Assembly (NCBI RefSeq): GCF_035222485.1
Contig: NC_085921.1
Location: forward strand, 930,001-994,000
Source: Podospora pseudoanserina
Taxonomy: Eukaryota > Ascomycota > Sordariomycetes > Sordariales > Podosporaceae
Length of the DNA: 64,000 bases
Direction of reading: 5' to 3'
The translations under genes and the position numbers were made by a program. Position 1 is the stretch's first letter. Each line of letters begins with the position of its first letter. The notes beneath the pieces are model-generated. The model was not told the origin of the DNA and made no database searches. It worked only from the letters and a program-made list of their open reading frames with translations. Shown here piece by piece: positions 1-10,700 of the stretch.

Positions 1-936
1 CTCTCTGCATCTCCTGCAAAGACAACACACCATCCACTCACATCAAAAAACCAGGCAGTGCCAAATAGGTGTGTAGGCGCTTACACCCATTTTTAGCCGC
101 CTGGCCCTCAAGAAGGGGCGGAAACCCCCCTCATTGGCCAAAACCTCATTGAAACCACCCGAATTGGTGTCAATCACGTGGATGGCATCTACCATCCAAC
201 CATTCAAACCTCATCATTTTCTGCACAAGCAGTTGTCTTACACCAATAAGAGCTACATCTTGGCAGGTACAGCCACCATGTACTCTTTTTTCGTTGACTC
301 GGGTGGCTGTACCTCCACCAATCCGAATGCTGCTGCTCGGCCGTGTTCGGGTAGGTATTTCGGGCGAGTTCATCACCTCTGAACAATATCGCGGGGAAAC
401 CGTCACATAGATACCCGGATGCTATTGTCAGGCGAAGCAACTTTGGCACAGGAAACAGACACCTTCTAAAACCACAATTTGGAGACGAACAAGGCAGATG
501 GGGTAACTCGGGACGATCAAAAGTACACTACGTCAGAAACCTCTCCTTGCCGCTGGGACCTGCGCAAGCGCCTTTGGTCGATCAGCTACTCAACTACATT
601 CACTCCCCATATGCACGCCGACAATCTGTGATACACAGATGCTGTAGGGACCCGAGGGAAATCATAAAATCCCAGGACCCGGCGGCGCCAAACATCAGGA
701 GTCAAAAGTAATCGTGAAAAGTTCCGGCTTCTTATTCGCCTTTGGTATCTAACAAATCTCTCTGCGTGCTCAACTACATGCCCATTGCCCACGAAAAGCT
801 CAATTTCTCAAAAACTCCCACCCGCAAAGTGCAAATTTTCATCCATAGTCATGCAAATTCCTGCCCATATCCACAATTAGTCCTCCATCATCATGGACAA
901 CCTATCCCACCGAGCACTGCCCCGCCCACAGGAGAA
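1..936. other. Left-edge spacer and DBP5 3' flank
   Basis: I see no supportable gene here. The open frames are short, overlap on both strands and show no recognisable domain. The last 150-200 bases before 937 are probably the 3' UTR of the minus-strand DBP5 gene. Whether an exon of a neighbouring gene enters from the left edge cannot be decided. Confidence 0.5.
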
Positions 937-2440
937 CTAATTCCCAAGGGCATTAGGAGCGTAGTCGGGGCGGGCACGGCTCGACTTGATCACGTCCTGC
1001 ACCTTCTTCTCAGTCAAGTCCCAGTCGTCAGGGCTGAGCTGAACAAGGTCGATTCCGTAGTGATTGGCAATGTCGGAAAGGGCCTCGTAGCTTCGTCTGT
1101 CGTAGACAAAACTAATAGAGACGCCAACACGACCAAAACGACCAGTACGGCCGATACGGTGAAGATAGGTCTCGTAGTCTGGCATGCCAGCGTTGGGGCC
1201 CTTCATCGGAATGTCGTAGTTGATGACCATGGACACGCTGGACACATCAATGCCACGAGCCAAGACGTTGGTGGTGATGAGAACCTTGGAACGACCGGAG
1301 CGGAAGTCGTCGAGGAGAGCATCACGGTTCTGGCCCTCGAAGGCACCGTGAAGGGCAGACACCTTGTGGCCATCAGCTTCCATGCGGCGCTGAATCTCGT
1401 TGGCACTCTCACGAGTCTATATTTGTTGGTCAGAAAGAGGATGATACACATTTTCTTGCCAGCGACTACTTACGCGGACGAAGATGACGGACGAGCCAAT
1501 GGTCATGAGACCGTAGAGCTTGCAAAGCACATCATACTTCTTGCCCTCGTCCGGGCAATCCATGTACATTTGAGAAATTCCCTTGACTGTCAGCTCCGTG
1601 TGTCGGAGCTTGATCTCGTTCGCCTTGGGCGCAAACTGCTGCGCGAACCGGTGGACATTGTCTGGGAAGGTGGCGGAAAAAAGAAGAATTTGGATGGTCT
1701 TGGGAAGTAGACTATTTTCTGTCAGTGAGCTGCCCATTGCATCCGGGGATGGAAGAATCTTACGTCTTGACACGCACACACTGCTCACCGAGACCCTGCT
1801 GGTCCAACATGTTGTCCGCCTCGTCAATAACGAGTAACTTCAGCTGAGACACATCGAACTGGCGACGTCTGATCAGGTCCATGACGGTGCCTGGAGTTCC
1901 TACCACGATGCTGGCCCTGACACCAGTCTCACGCGAGACTTCGCCGGGAATGGCGGCCTGCACGATCAAGTTCTCACAAAATTGACCGATTGTTTGGACG
2001 ACGCCCTGAATTTGCCGAGCAAGCTCTCTGCTCGGAGCCAGAAGGAGAGCTTGAGGCTGTTGCGGCTTGGCGAGGTCCACGCGCGCCAGGCAAGTGAGAA
2101 CGAAAGCAGCAGTCTTGCCGGTGCCGGACTGGGACTGAGCAATCATATTTGTAGGAGGGTCGCTGATCATGAGGGGGAGGGCTCTCTCTTGGATCTTGGA
2201 TGGCTTCTTGAAGTTCATAGCTAAAAGGCCATCGTTGATCGCCTTGGGGAGGCCAAGCTGCTCGAAAGACTGGACGGAGAAGAGCGGGCTTTCGGCATCA
2301 TTTTGAAGATCGGCGAGTTTGACCTCGACGTCGTAGGCGTTCTCGACGATGCCAACGCTATTGGCACCCTCGGTCGGGTCATCAACTTGGGGGGCAGCGC
2401 CCTCCTCCGGCTTGGAGATGCGGCTCGCGAGGTCCGCCAT
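937..2440 (-). CDS. DBP5: DEAD-box ATP-dependent RNA helicase Dbp5 (mRNA export)
   Basis: Seen: three exons (2440-1764, 1711-1474, 1416-937) give 464 residues, close to the ~480 usual for Dbp5. Both introns (52 and 57 nt) have GTAAG donors. Helicase motifs appear in order: a GTGKT Walker A loop near residue 106, the PSREL motif near 136, DEAD at 206-209, a SAT motif near 236, and [11 protein letters not shown] near the C-terminus. The ATG at 2440 is chosen because the acidic N-terminus characteristic of Dbp5 begins there; the frame stays open further upstream but without an ATG in good context. Known of the family: Dbp5 acts at the cytoplasmic face of the nuclear pore with Gle1 and inositol hexakisphosphate, stripping export factors from mRNA. 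The gene shares a 1.2 kb divergent spacer with BZZ1. Confidence 0.97.
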
Positions 2441-3639
2441 GGCTTCGACTTGGGTGAAAATTGGTTGAGGGGTAGAGAGACTGTGGAAATTCTCAGTTAA
2501 TATACGCGTAAAACAGCGACCTAAGGTTGCCAGTAGAAGGGCAGGTGCAGGTGCCTGGGCGGAACTTTGTTGTGGAGGAAGACGAAACCAACTGGCGGTC
2601 GTGGAAACTGGCCCTGACCGCGAGTCGCAGATCACGTCCTTGCCGTCAAGGTTGTGTTTGTGACTGGTCAGTCGTAGAGATGCAGGAGCACTTACTGTGA
2701 GGGGAACGGGCTCGAGGTCGTCAGATCAGGTAGTTGAAATTGAACTGGATCAGTGATGTTGACGGAAACCTGAGGTTCTAGTTGTTGTCGGATGGAAAGC
2801 TGGCAGAGAATATCACAAAGGAAGAAGAAGCCCAGCTTGGTAGGTATACACTTTCCGGAAGCCAAAGCAGGAGCGATGTGATGGTGGGGCTGCACCTGCA
2901 ATTGAAGCTGTTTGGTTTGGCGGGGTAACTGACACTGGCGCTGGTGCCTGACAAGTTAGGCTTTACACCACCGTTTGACATGCTTTCAATCAGGGTCCAG
3001 CGTTAGCAGCTGCCTGCAAACACACGCAGTGGCTCTAACAGCAAGCATGGTTGCTTCCTTAAAGACAATGGAAACTCTTTTAACATGGCATTGTTGCACT
3101 TATGTACATGAGACCGCCTTATTATCCAGGATTCGGTCTCCCAGAGGGTCATGGACTGTTTTGAAGCTACGTAAGCAGCTCTGACGGATATGTCTTCGAT
3201 AGATATTACAGCATGCAACTGAAGAAGCAAGACGCTATTCCCAACTTCCGGATGGATGTCCATGTCCATGGTTCGCGAGCTGGTCTTGGTCGTCCCACTG
3301 CGCTTGGCATAGGGGGCTGCGCAGGGCGCACTGATGCTGCAAGCTGCATGGTTCGCTGGGGTACATTTATTTTAGCCACCTTACCTCACTGTGGAGGGGT
3401 CACCATCAACTCCGCGTGTTACTTCGCCAGGCCAGTTACCAGAATCCCTCATCCACCACCACACACGAGTACTATTTTGACAGACGATGCGCGGATACCA
3501 CGGACCTACCTCCATAAAATCCAAAGACTATCTTTTGCATACCCTCTCTTTGCTGCCTATCGTGCATGGTTTAGATTCGAAAACAGCTTTGTAGCGGTCT
3601 AGGAAGCGCAAGTGACACGCCGGAACGGAATCGGGAATC
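2441..3639. promoter_or_regulatory. Divergent spacer between DBP5 and BZZ1
   Basis: This 1.2 kb stretch holds no credible ORF. It must contain both promoters. On the minus strand a GTAAGT at about 2698 followed by a CTGAC and an AG near 2660 could be a 5'-UTR intron of DBP5, but nothing proves it is spliced. No clear TATA element was seen. Confidence 0.45.
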
Positions 3640-6037
3640 ATGGCCGAAGTAGACGTTGCGCCGACCTTTGGATCGGAGCTCAAGGTTCGAATCCTAGATA
3701 CATCGTCAATGGAGGACTGGCCAGTATTGTATTGGTATGCGTCAGGCTAACCACGGACGCTGTAGGATGGCTTCAAACCGGCGAATGCCTGGGTTGCTAA
3801 TGGCATCGCCTGGCTCGACGATATCCAGTCCTTCTACCGTGAACGAAGTGCCATAGAGAAGGAGTACAGTGCCAAGCTCAATGCGCTGGCCAAAAAGTAC
3901 TTTGAAAAGAAGGCGAAGAAGTCAACCAGTCTGAGCGTCGGCGATACTCCTACCATGACCCCTGGCTCGCTCGAGAGGTGCGTGCTGGACCACCCCTGAC
4001 TTCCAGCTTCCCTCCCATACTGACGAATCGTTTCAGCGCATCCCTCACCACATGGACGACCCATCTTACGACGTTAGAATCTCGAGCCGAAGAACACGAT
4101 CGGTACGGAAACGAACTTGTGACCAAAGTAGCCGATCCCCTCAAGGTCATCTCGGGACGATTCGAAGAGCTACGCAAGCGCCATGTCGAGTACGCCGAGA
4201 GGCTGGAGAAGGAGAGAGAATCATCGTATGCCGACCTGCGGAAGCAAAAGACCAAATATGATGCTGCTTGCCAGGAGGTGGAGAGCAAGCGGAAGAAGAC
4301 TGAGTCCTCCTTCGACAAGGCCAAGGCACAGAGCTCTTTTCAGCAGCAAATACACGAGATGAACAACGTCAAGAATACCTACCTCATTGCGATCAACGTC
4401 ACCAACAAGCAAAAAGAGAAATACTACCACGAGTACCTGCCCGAAGTCATGGACAGCCTCCAGGATCTTTCCGAATTCCGAACCATCAAGCTCAACTCTC
4501 TGTGGACCGTGGCTGCAAATCTCGAGACCAGCATGCTCCAACAGAGCTTGGGGCAGATTCAGCACTTGACCCAGGAGATCACACGCAACCAGCCTCACCT
4601 CGACTCGATGATGTACATTAGGCATAACATGGGCGCCTTCCAAGAGCCGGCGGACAAGGTGTTTGAGCCCAGTCCAGTATGGCACGACGATGAATCAATG
4701 GCCATTGACGACCCGGCCAAGGTTTATCTACGAAACGTGCTCAACAAGTCCAAGAGCCAGCTGGGAGAACTTCGCCGCGAGGTCGACAAGAAGAGGCGTG
4801 AAGTAGAAGGATTGAAGCGGACAAAGCAGAACGTTAGGGATGGAAGGGAACAGAAAGATGAGGTCACAGTTATTGCGCAGCTTTTCATGATCCAGGAAGA
4901 TCTACACCAGGCCGACCGAAAGCGTCTTACAGCCGAGGTTGAGACATCAACCATCACCTCTGTCGTGGGTGATGTTACTCTCGGCGCTAGAAACCACAAC
5001 TTCAAGTCGCAAACATTCAAAATCCCCACCAACTGCGACCTTTGCGGGGAGAGGATATGGGGTTTGTCCGCCAAGGGATTCGACTGCCGAGACTGCGGGT
5101 ACACTTGCCATAGCAAATGCGAGATGAAAGTCCCAGCCGAGTGTCCAGGTGAACTCAACAAGGAGGAGCGCAAGAAGATCAAGCAGGAACGACAGGAGGC
5201 TGCTAACGCTCTGTTGAAGCCTAGCAATGGGCCACCGGATCATGTGGCGGAACTCCCTGCTCTCGGCAGGTCAGAGACGATCAGCTCGGTCAATTCGGGA
5301 TACGCTGCCAGTGCGCAGCGGTCGATGACCTCTCCATCGGAGGAGACACCTCCCGAGATTCCCAGCGCTACGAGACCAGGCTTTACGCCGGCAGCTTCGA
5401 CGACGACTGTTAGGAAGAACCGAGTCGTTGCGCCTCCACCGGCGGCGTATATTAGCGAGTTGCCGGGTAGCACGCCCAGCTCCAATGGGTCAGCGGAGAA
5501 GAAGGGGAAGATGCTGTACACGTTTGAGGCAGGGGGTGATGGGGAGTTGTCGATTCAGGAAGGACGGGAGCTGGTTATATTGGAGCCAGATAGTATGTTG
5601 CCTCCCTTGTCCTGTTATTGCTCTACTTACTAACAGCATTCACAGCCGGCTCTGGATGGATCAAAGTACGAGCAGGTTACAAAGAAGGTCTCGTGCCAGC
5701 AAGTTATGTTGAAATGTTGGCGGTACCACCACCGTCCCTTGCGCCGCAGCACACGGGTCAGTCGGCGAGACCACCGTCTACCTACTCTAACAGTGGTTCG
5801 TCGATCGGTGGCACGGTCAAGAAGAAGGGCCCTGCTGTGGCGCCGAGGAGAGGGGCGAAGAAGCTCAAGTATGCCGAGGCGTTGTATGATTACACGGCGC
5901 AGAGCGATGCGGAGCATAGCATGACGGAGGGGGAGAGGTTTGTGCTTATCAAGGAGGACCCAGGGGATGGGTGGGCGGAGGTGGAGAAGGGGGGTGTGAC
6001 AAAGAGCGTGCCGGCGAGTTATATCCAGGCTGTTTAG
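3640..6037 (+). CDS. BZZ1: Bzz1-type F-BAR, C1 and double SH3 protein (actin/endocytosis)
   Basis: Seen: four exons (3640-3684, 3766-3977, 4037-5592, 5646-6037) give 734 residues. The N-terminus (MAEVDVAPTFGSELK, then DGFKPANAWV across intron 1) begins an F-BAR domain with long charged helices to about residue 330. A C1 zinc finger follows near residue 420, with the full H-C-C-C-C-H-C-C ligand pattern. A Ser/Pro-rich linker leads to two SH3 domains, the first near 590-645 and split by intron 3, the second at the extreme C-terminus. Known: Bzz1 bends membrane and activates Las17/WASP-dependent actin assembly at endocytic sites. Odd: intron 1 uses the weak donor GTTCGA, although its branch site (GCTAAC) and acceptor are good. 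The exon 1 junction is therefore the least certain point. Confidence 0.94.
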
Positions 6038-6985
6038 TGGATGGTCGGGGCGGTGGTTGAGTATAGTGGGAATGAGTGGTGATGGGCAGGATACCGCGGG
6101 GGGTGGTAGTGGGCTTCTTTCTCCCAAGATGGGGGTTGTACATAGATTCTGTCGTATATCCACATGCCTGGTGGTAGATGGCGATGAATTGGTGAGGACG
6201 GTTGTGTCAGAGGGTAGCATGTTTATAGTGTTTGGGACCTGGATTGGCTCTAAACAGCTGGGATTATATTGACTTTTTATGCTGTTTCACCACGACAACC
6301 ACTTGATGTGAAGCAGGGGTGGCACGGTGAACGGCTGTCCCCTGAAAGGCGCAAGATCTTGGCAATGACGTTCCTTCCCGCTTTTGGTGCGTGCATGACC
6401 CCACGGCGCCACTGCCAGTTCCCGCTGATACCCCTGACGGGCCCAAAGCTTTGACTTTGGCTACTTCCATCAACAGTTCGGATGGTCTTTCCACCTAGAT
6501 ATATATCTAGGTATGGGATGTGGAAACAGCTGATCTTTTCGGCCCCTCTTGATGGACAACATCGGCCGAGATTTCACGAGCCCTCTTACCTTACTTCCTG
6601 CCCTACCTATGTTGGTAAGACAGCAGCAGCAGCAGCAGCAGCAGCAACAGGAGTTATGAGCTGAAAAGACGGATGGGGGGTGTGTGTGTGTGTGGCTGCA
6701 CAGGGAAGCGATCTTGATCATGGCGCACATGGAAGGTCACTGCGTAACGGTTGCTCATTATGACTGAGGTGACTGGTTGGGCTTTCCGTTGGCAGGTAGG
6801 TTGGTGTCCGTTGCCTGTATCGTTTGGTTGCAAGGTCAACTAGAGTGAGTGCAACTGCTTCCGGCCTTTTCACGTTCACATTTCTCCTTCCCGGTCGAGG
6901 ACAGCACCGTACTCCTTCCTTCTTTTATTCTTGAACCAGCAGGCCAGTGCTTTTTCAATAACCCCAGAGTCTGTCTGCTTTCTTG

Positions 6986-7039
<54 letters not shown>

Positions 7040-7282
7040 TCCAAAACATTCGCTTTCACCCTCCTCGACTCTCTGAAAAAAAAAACAAGATATTCTCTCG
7101 TTCAACAACGCTACTTTTGATACCGCCCTTCTCGATTTTGGAACTCTTTTTCTATTTTCTTGACTCTTTGATTACCACCACCCATCTTTAATATCGAAAC
7201 GTTGGTTCTCCTTGCAGCAACCCGCATTGAGACATTCTTCACACTTGTCAATCTTCCCCGGATTTTCTTGCTACAAGCCAAG
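6038..7282 (+). promoter_or_regulatory. Spacer and CT-rich leader upstream of the GH72 gene
   Basis: There is no credible ORF. The stretch holds a CAG run (6621-6645), a short GT run (6681-6694), a palindromic AGATATATATCT-like patch near 6497-6511 and a 42-nt CT run (6991-7032). A pyrimidine-rich leader continues to the ATG at 7283. CT-rich tracts just upstream of the start are common in strongly expressed filamentous-fungal genes, so a promoter/5'-UTR role is likely but inferred. Confidence 0.55.
6991..7032 (+). repeat. (CT)n microsatellite in GH72 leader
   Basis: About 21 uninterrupted CT units lie 250 nt before the GH72 start codon, inside a longer pyrimidine-rich tract. It is probably transcribed as part of the 5' UTR or sits at the transcription start. 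Confidence 0.9.
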
Positions 7283-8848
7283 ATGAGATCCCTCGCATTG
7301 GTGCCGGTCTTGGCAACGATGCTCCCGAGTCTTGGGACAGCCACCCCGTCGCCGACAGTTGCTCAACCTCCCACCAAGAGGGGTAGCCTGCCGGCTGTGT
7401 CTGTTTCCGGGAATGGTTTGTCCTTACCACTCCTTTTTCAAAATGGGACCTTGGCTGATGTTGATCATAAAACAGCCTTTTGGCAAAACGACAAGCGGTT
7501 TTACATTCGCGGTGTGGACTACCAACCGGGTGGTTCCTCGGCGATGGCGGACCCCCTGGCGGACACGACGATTTGCAGCCGCGACATTGACCAATTCAGA
7601 AAGCTGGGCATCAACACGATTCGGGTCTACATTATTGACAATTCTGCCAGGCACGACGAGTGCATGGGCAAGCTGGCGGATGCGGGGATATACGTTATTG
7701 TCGATGCCAACAATCCGCTGTACAGCATCAACCGGTACGACCCGGCGCCGTCGTATAACGCAAAGTATCTGCAGAGCGTGTTTGCGACGATTGACGAGTT
7801 TGCCAAGTATGAGAATACGCTGGCGTTTTTTTCGGGGAATGAGGTGGTGAATGATGTGGTGAATTCGACGCTGGCGGCGAGGTATGTGAAGGCAGTGACG
7901 AGGGACATGAGGAAGTATATTGGGGAGAGGGGGTACCGGAGGGTGCCGGTGGGGTATTCGGCGGCGGATGTGGGGAGTAATAGGAGGCAGCAGGCGGATT
8001 GGATGAATTGTGGGAGTGAGGATGAGAGGTCGGATTTTTTTGCGTTTGTAAGTTGTCTGAGAGGGTGTTGTGGGAAAGGGGTGGTTTGGTCGCTGACGTG
8101 AACAACAGAATGATTACTCGTGGTGCAATTCGGACTTTCGGACGGCGGGGTGGGACCAGAAGGTGAAGAACTTTTCGGATTATGGTTTGCCTATTTTGTG
8201 AGTTGGGTTTCGGATTGGTGGTGGTGGTGTGGGATGATGCTGACGATGTGTAGCCTCTCGGAGTATGGCTGCCTTACCAATGGCCGGGACTTTGGCGAGG
8301 TTGCTGCTCTGATGAGTGACAAGATGACGAGTGTGTACTCTGGAGGTCTGATGTACGAATACGCCATGGGGGATAATGGTTACGGCATTGCAAAGATTCC
8401 TAGCGTCAAGGGCTCCTCGGTTCAGAAACTGGATGGGTTCGAAAAGTTTGCCTCTGCTCTGGCTGCCAACCCACCCCCCGAAGGAGATGGAGGATTTGTC
8501 TCGACGACACACGCCAATGCCTGCCCTACCAAGGATGCCAACTGGCTCATTGACACGACTTTGCTGCCAGCTATCCCTGAGCAGGCCAAGATGTTAATGA
8601 TGGAGGGGGCTGGATCTGGACCCGGTCTCGGTGGTGACGGGTCTCAGAATGCTGTGGATGCTGGCACTAGCAGTGGCGACGCGGAGCAAGGTTCTGGGAC
8701 GGTGACTTCGTCCAGCACGCCCAAGGGGAGTGAAAATGCGGCGCCGGCGACATCAACCCCGGCCAACGCTAGAGCCGTGGTCAAGATCCCGTTGGTTCTG
8801 ACGGGAATGGTGGTTGTGTTGACATTGGGTGGTTCTTTTTTGCTCTGA
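7283..8848 (+). CDS. GPI-anchored GH72 beta-1,3-glucanosyltransferase (Gel/Gas type)
   Basis: Seen: exons 7283-7415, 7476-8047, 8109-8197 and 8254-8848 encode 462 residues. A signal peptide covers roughly residues 1-20. After intron 1 the family block FYIRGVDYQPGG appears. The acid/base glutamate is Glu167 in GNEVVND and the nucleophile is Glu268 in SEYGC; their 101-residue spacing matches the family. A Ser/Thr/Gly-rich tail from about 385 ends in a hydrophobic stretch typical of a GPI-anchor signal. Intron 1 is 60 nt and in frame, so unspliced reading would insert 20 residues; the junction restoring SGNAFWQ supports splicing. Known: GH72 enzymes cut and re-ligate beta-1,3-glucan, elongating wall chains at the plasma membrane. 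There is no CBM43 cysteine module, so this belongs to the subfamily lacking it. It converges on the reductase gene, 187 nt apart. Confidence 0.96.
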
Positions 8849-9035
8849 TGACAAGGAGACTAGGGTTGATGTGCATGTATCTGGCATGCTTGTTTGTGTA
8901 TCGATTGATTTTTGACTGAGACATTGCTAGGTTATGGTGGTGGGAAAGGCATCTTGACGTTTCTTTTGAACTAGAAAAAGGTTTTGGGACATTATGATAG
9001 TTTTTAATCAACTTTTCTTTTTGTTATGTGCTTCA

Positions 9036-9990
9036 TCAAGGCCAGTCGCTGCTCTTTGCTAAAAAGTCCGCCAGCTTTTCGAGGTACTCCTTGTCTATTT
9101 GGTCGAAGCCGTTTTCGACTGTGCAGTCAATGTCGATTATCCCTACCACCCCCTTGCCCTCGACCATGATGGGGACGACGATTTCGCTTTTGCTGGACGA
9201 GTCGCAGGCGATGTGGCCTGGGAACTGCTCGACGTCGGGGACGAGCTGAGTTGTCTGGGTGGCGGCTGCTGTGCCGCAGACTCCGCGGCCGAAGTTGATG
9301 GTTTGGCAGGCGACTTTGCCTTGAAACGGACCCAAGATGAGGCGTGGTTTTGTGGGAGGGGAGGTGTGGTCGTGGACGTAGAAGCCGGCCCAGTTTACCG
9401 AGGAGGAGGGGGAGGGGAGGGAGCGGTAGAGGTGCCAGAGGAGGGAGGAGGTGTTGGAGAGGTTGCTGCCCTTTTGTCAGCTCGATTTTTCACTACGAAG
9501 TCTGTGGTGATATTTCATGGTGATGTTTCATGGTGATATTTCATGGTGGTATGTCATGGTGGTGATGATGTTTGGGGTTTTGAATGTGGATGAGATACGG
9601 TGGCGGGGGTAAAGAGGGGGTGGATGAATGCTGGGTAGTTGAGGGGAAAGGGGAAAGGGGAAAAGGGGAAAGGGGAAAGGGGGAAAGGGGGAAAGGGGAA
9701 AGGGGAAAGGGGAAAGGGGAAAGGGGAAAGGGGTGTGATAGGGGGTGGCAGTTGGGGTGGTGAAAGGGTGAGATGGGGTGAAGGTGGTGAAATAGGGAGG
9801 GGCACAAGGGGAGACCTTACCACACCCAGTTTCTTTGCTCGTAACAAAGACCTTCTACCTCGTCGAGGAGCTGCTGGTAGGCTTCTGGTTTGGTGAGGTT
9901 GGGGGAGAAGTTTGTTGCGTCGGCGTGGACCTTTTCTTCCTTGTTAGCAACTGTTTTTTTTGGTTTGTATGACATGACAAGGCTCACCAT
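9036..9990 (-). CDS. Free methionine-R-sulfoxide reductase (GAF domain)
   Basis: Seen: three coding exons (9990-9988, 9930-9821, 9465-9036) give 180 residues, the usual size. The first coding exon is only the ATG; intron 1 (57 nt, GTGAG...GCTAAC...AAG) follows at once. Intron 2 is 355 nt, far longer than its neighbours, and is filled by a minisatellite. The junctions restore NWVCNLSNTSSLLWH. The GAF domain carries Cys91 (VACQTINFGRG), Cys101 (GVCGTAAATQ) and Cys125 (GHIACDSSSKSEIVVPI), matching the positions of the three conserved cysteines of the yeast enzyme YKL069W. Known: fRMsr reduces free Met-R-sulfoxide in the cytosol, with Cys101 catalytic and thioredoxin recycling. The acidic VVGIIDIDC block is also present. 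Identity is firm; the single-codon first exon is the least certain detail, since no alternative in-frame ATG fits as well. Confidence 0.92.
9642..9733 (+). repeat. GGGGAAA minisatellite in reductase intron 2
   Basis: About a dozen imperfect GGGGAAA units (7-8 nt) run in one direction, G-rich on the plus strand, which is the template strand of the reductase gene. The pre-mRNA therefore carries a CCCCTTT polypyrimidine array within the 355-nt intron. Confidence 0.92.
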
Positions 9991-10700
9991 TTGGACGGTT
10001 ATGGGTTCAGATGGTCTGAGATTAGATTGTTGTTGGTGGTGATGGTGGTAAGCGATAAGATACAGCTGACTCTTTGTCTGCTGAACAGGTTTGAAAATGG
10101 GATTGGGTATCTCTAAAAAAAAAATTGACAAATGGGTATCAAGAATGCGTGGAATTGGTGAGGATGAAGTTGAATTGTCTTAGAGATAAAAACACACCGA
10201 AACACCTCTCTCTTTATACACAACTTTCATATTTGCTCACCTGGCTTACACACACCTCAACTGTGGAGCCCGAACCGATGGCGCAATTCTCGCGATGCGC
10301 GACCGCACAAGGAACTGCTGCTTCATCAGGAAGCTCGCAACAGACCAGCAAGAATGCGAGGCGGGCCGGAGATAAAAATAGGGGATAACCCCGGCCGGGC
10401 TACCCCTGATTTTGAACTCATACAACAAGCAGAAAATCCAAATGCCGTAATCGAAATCCATATGCACGCAAAATCCCATATGTACTGCGGCATATAAAAA
10501 GATGACACTATAATTCTATTTTAACAACACTACAACAATACCAACCCTACTATTTGACACATCAAGTAGGTGTCTGCCTCTAAAACAGCGAATGGATGAA
10601 CGACGCTTGCTCTTCTTACACTTGTATGTATGCCTTTTTCTTTTTTCACTGCCATCGTTGAGAAATCAGCCCTCATTAATTTGTCGAGTGGTAAATAAAA
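9991..10700. other. Spacer between the reductase 5' end and PSD2 3' end
   Basis: No gene is supported. The left part should hold the reductase promoter (minus strand); the AT-rich right part (about 10480-10700) looks like the PSD2 3' UTR and terminator region. Confidence 0.5.

Noticed and set aside
742-1710. 322-codon plus-strand frame opposite DBP5
   Set aside because: It crosses two well-defined DBP5 introns and has no recognisable domain; shadow of the helicase gene.
2441-2635. N-terminal extension of Dbp5 from the open frame upstream of 2440
   Set aside because: The extra 65 codons are not Dbp5-like and start at a poor site; the acidic Dbp5 N-terminus begins at 2440.
3640-3700. Possible tRNA because of GGTTCGAATCC
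   Set aside because: The flanking bases do not form a T-arm stem or an acceptor stem, and the sequence is the start of BZZ1 with its first intron.
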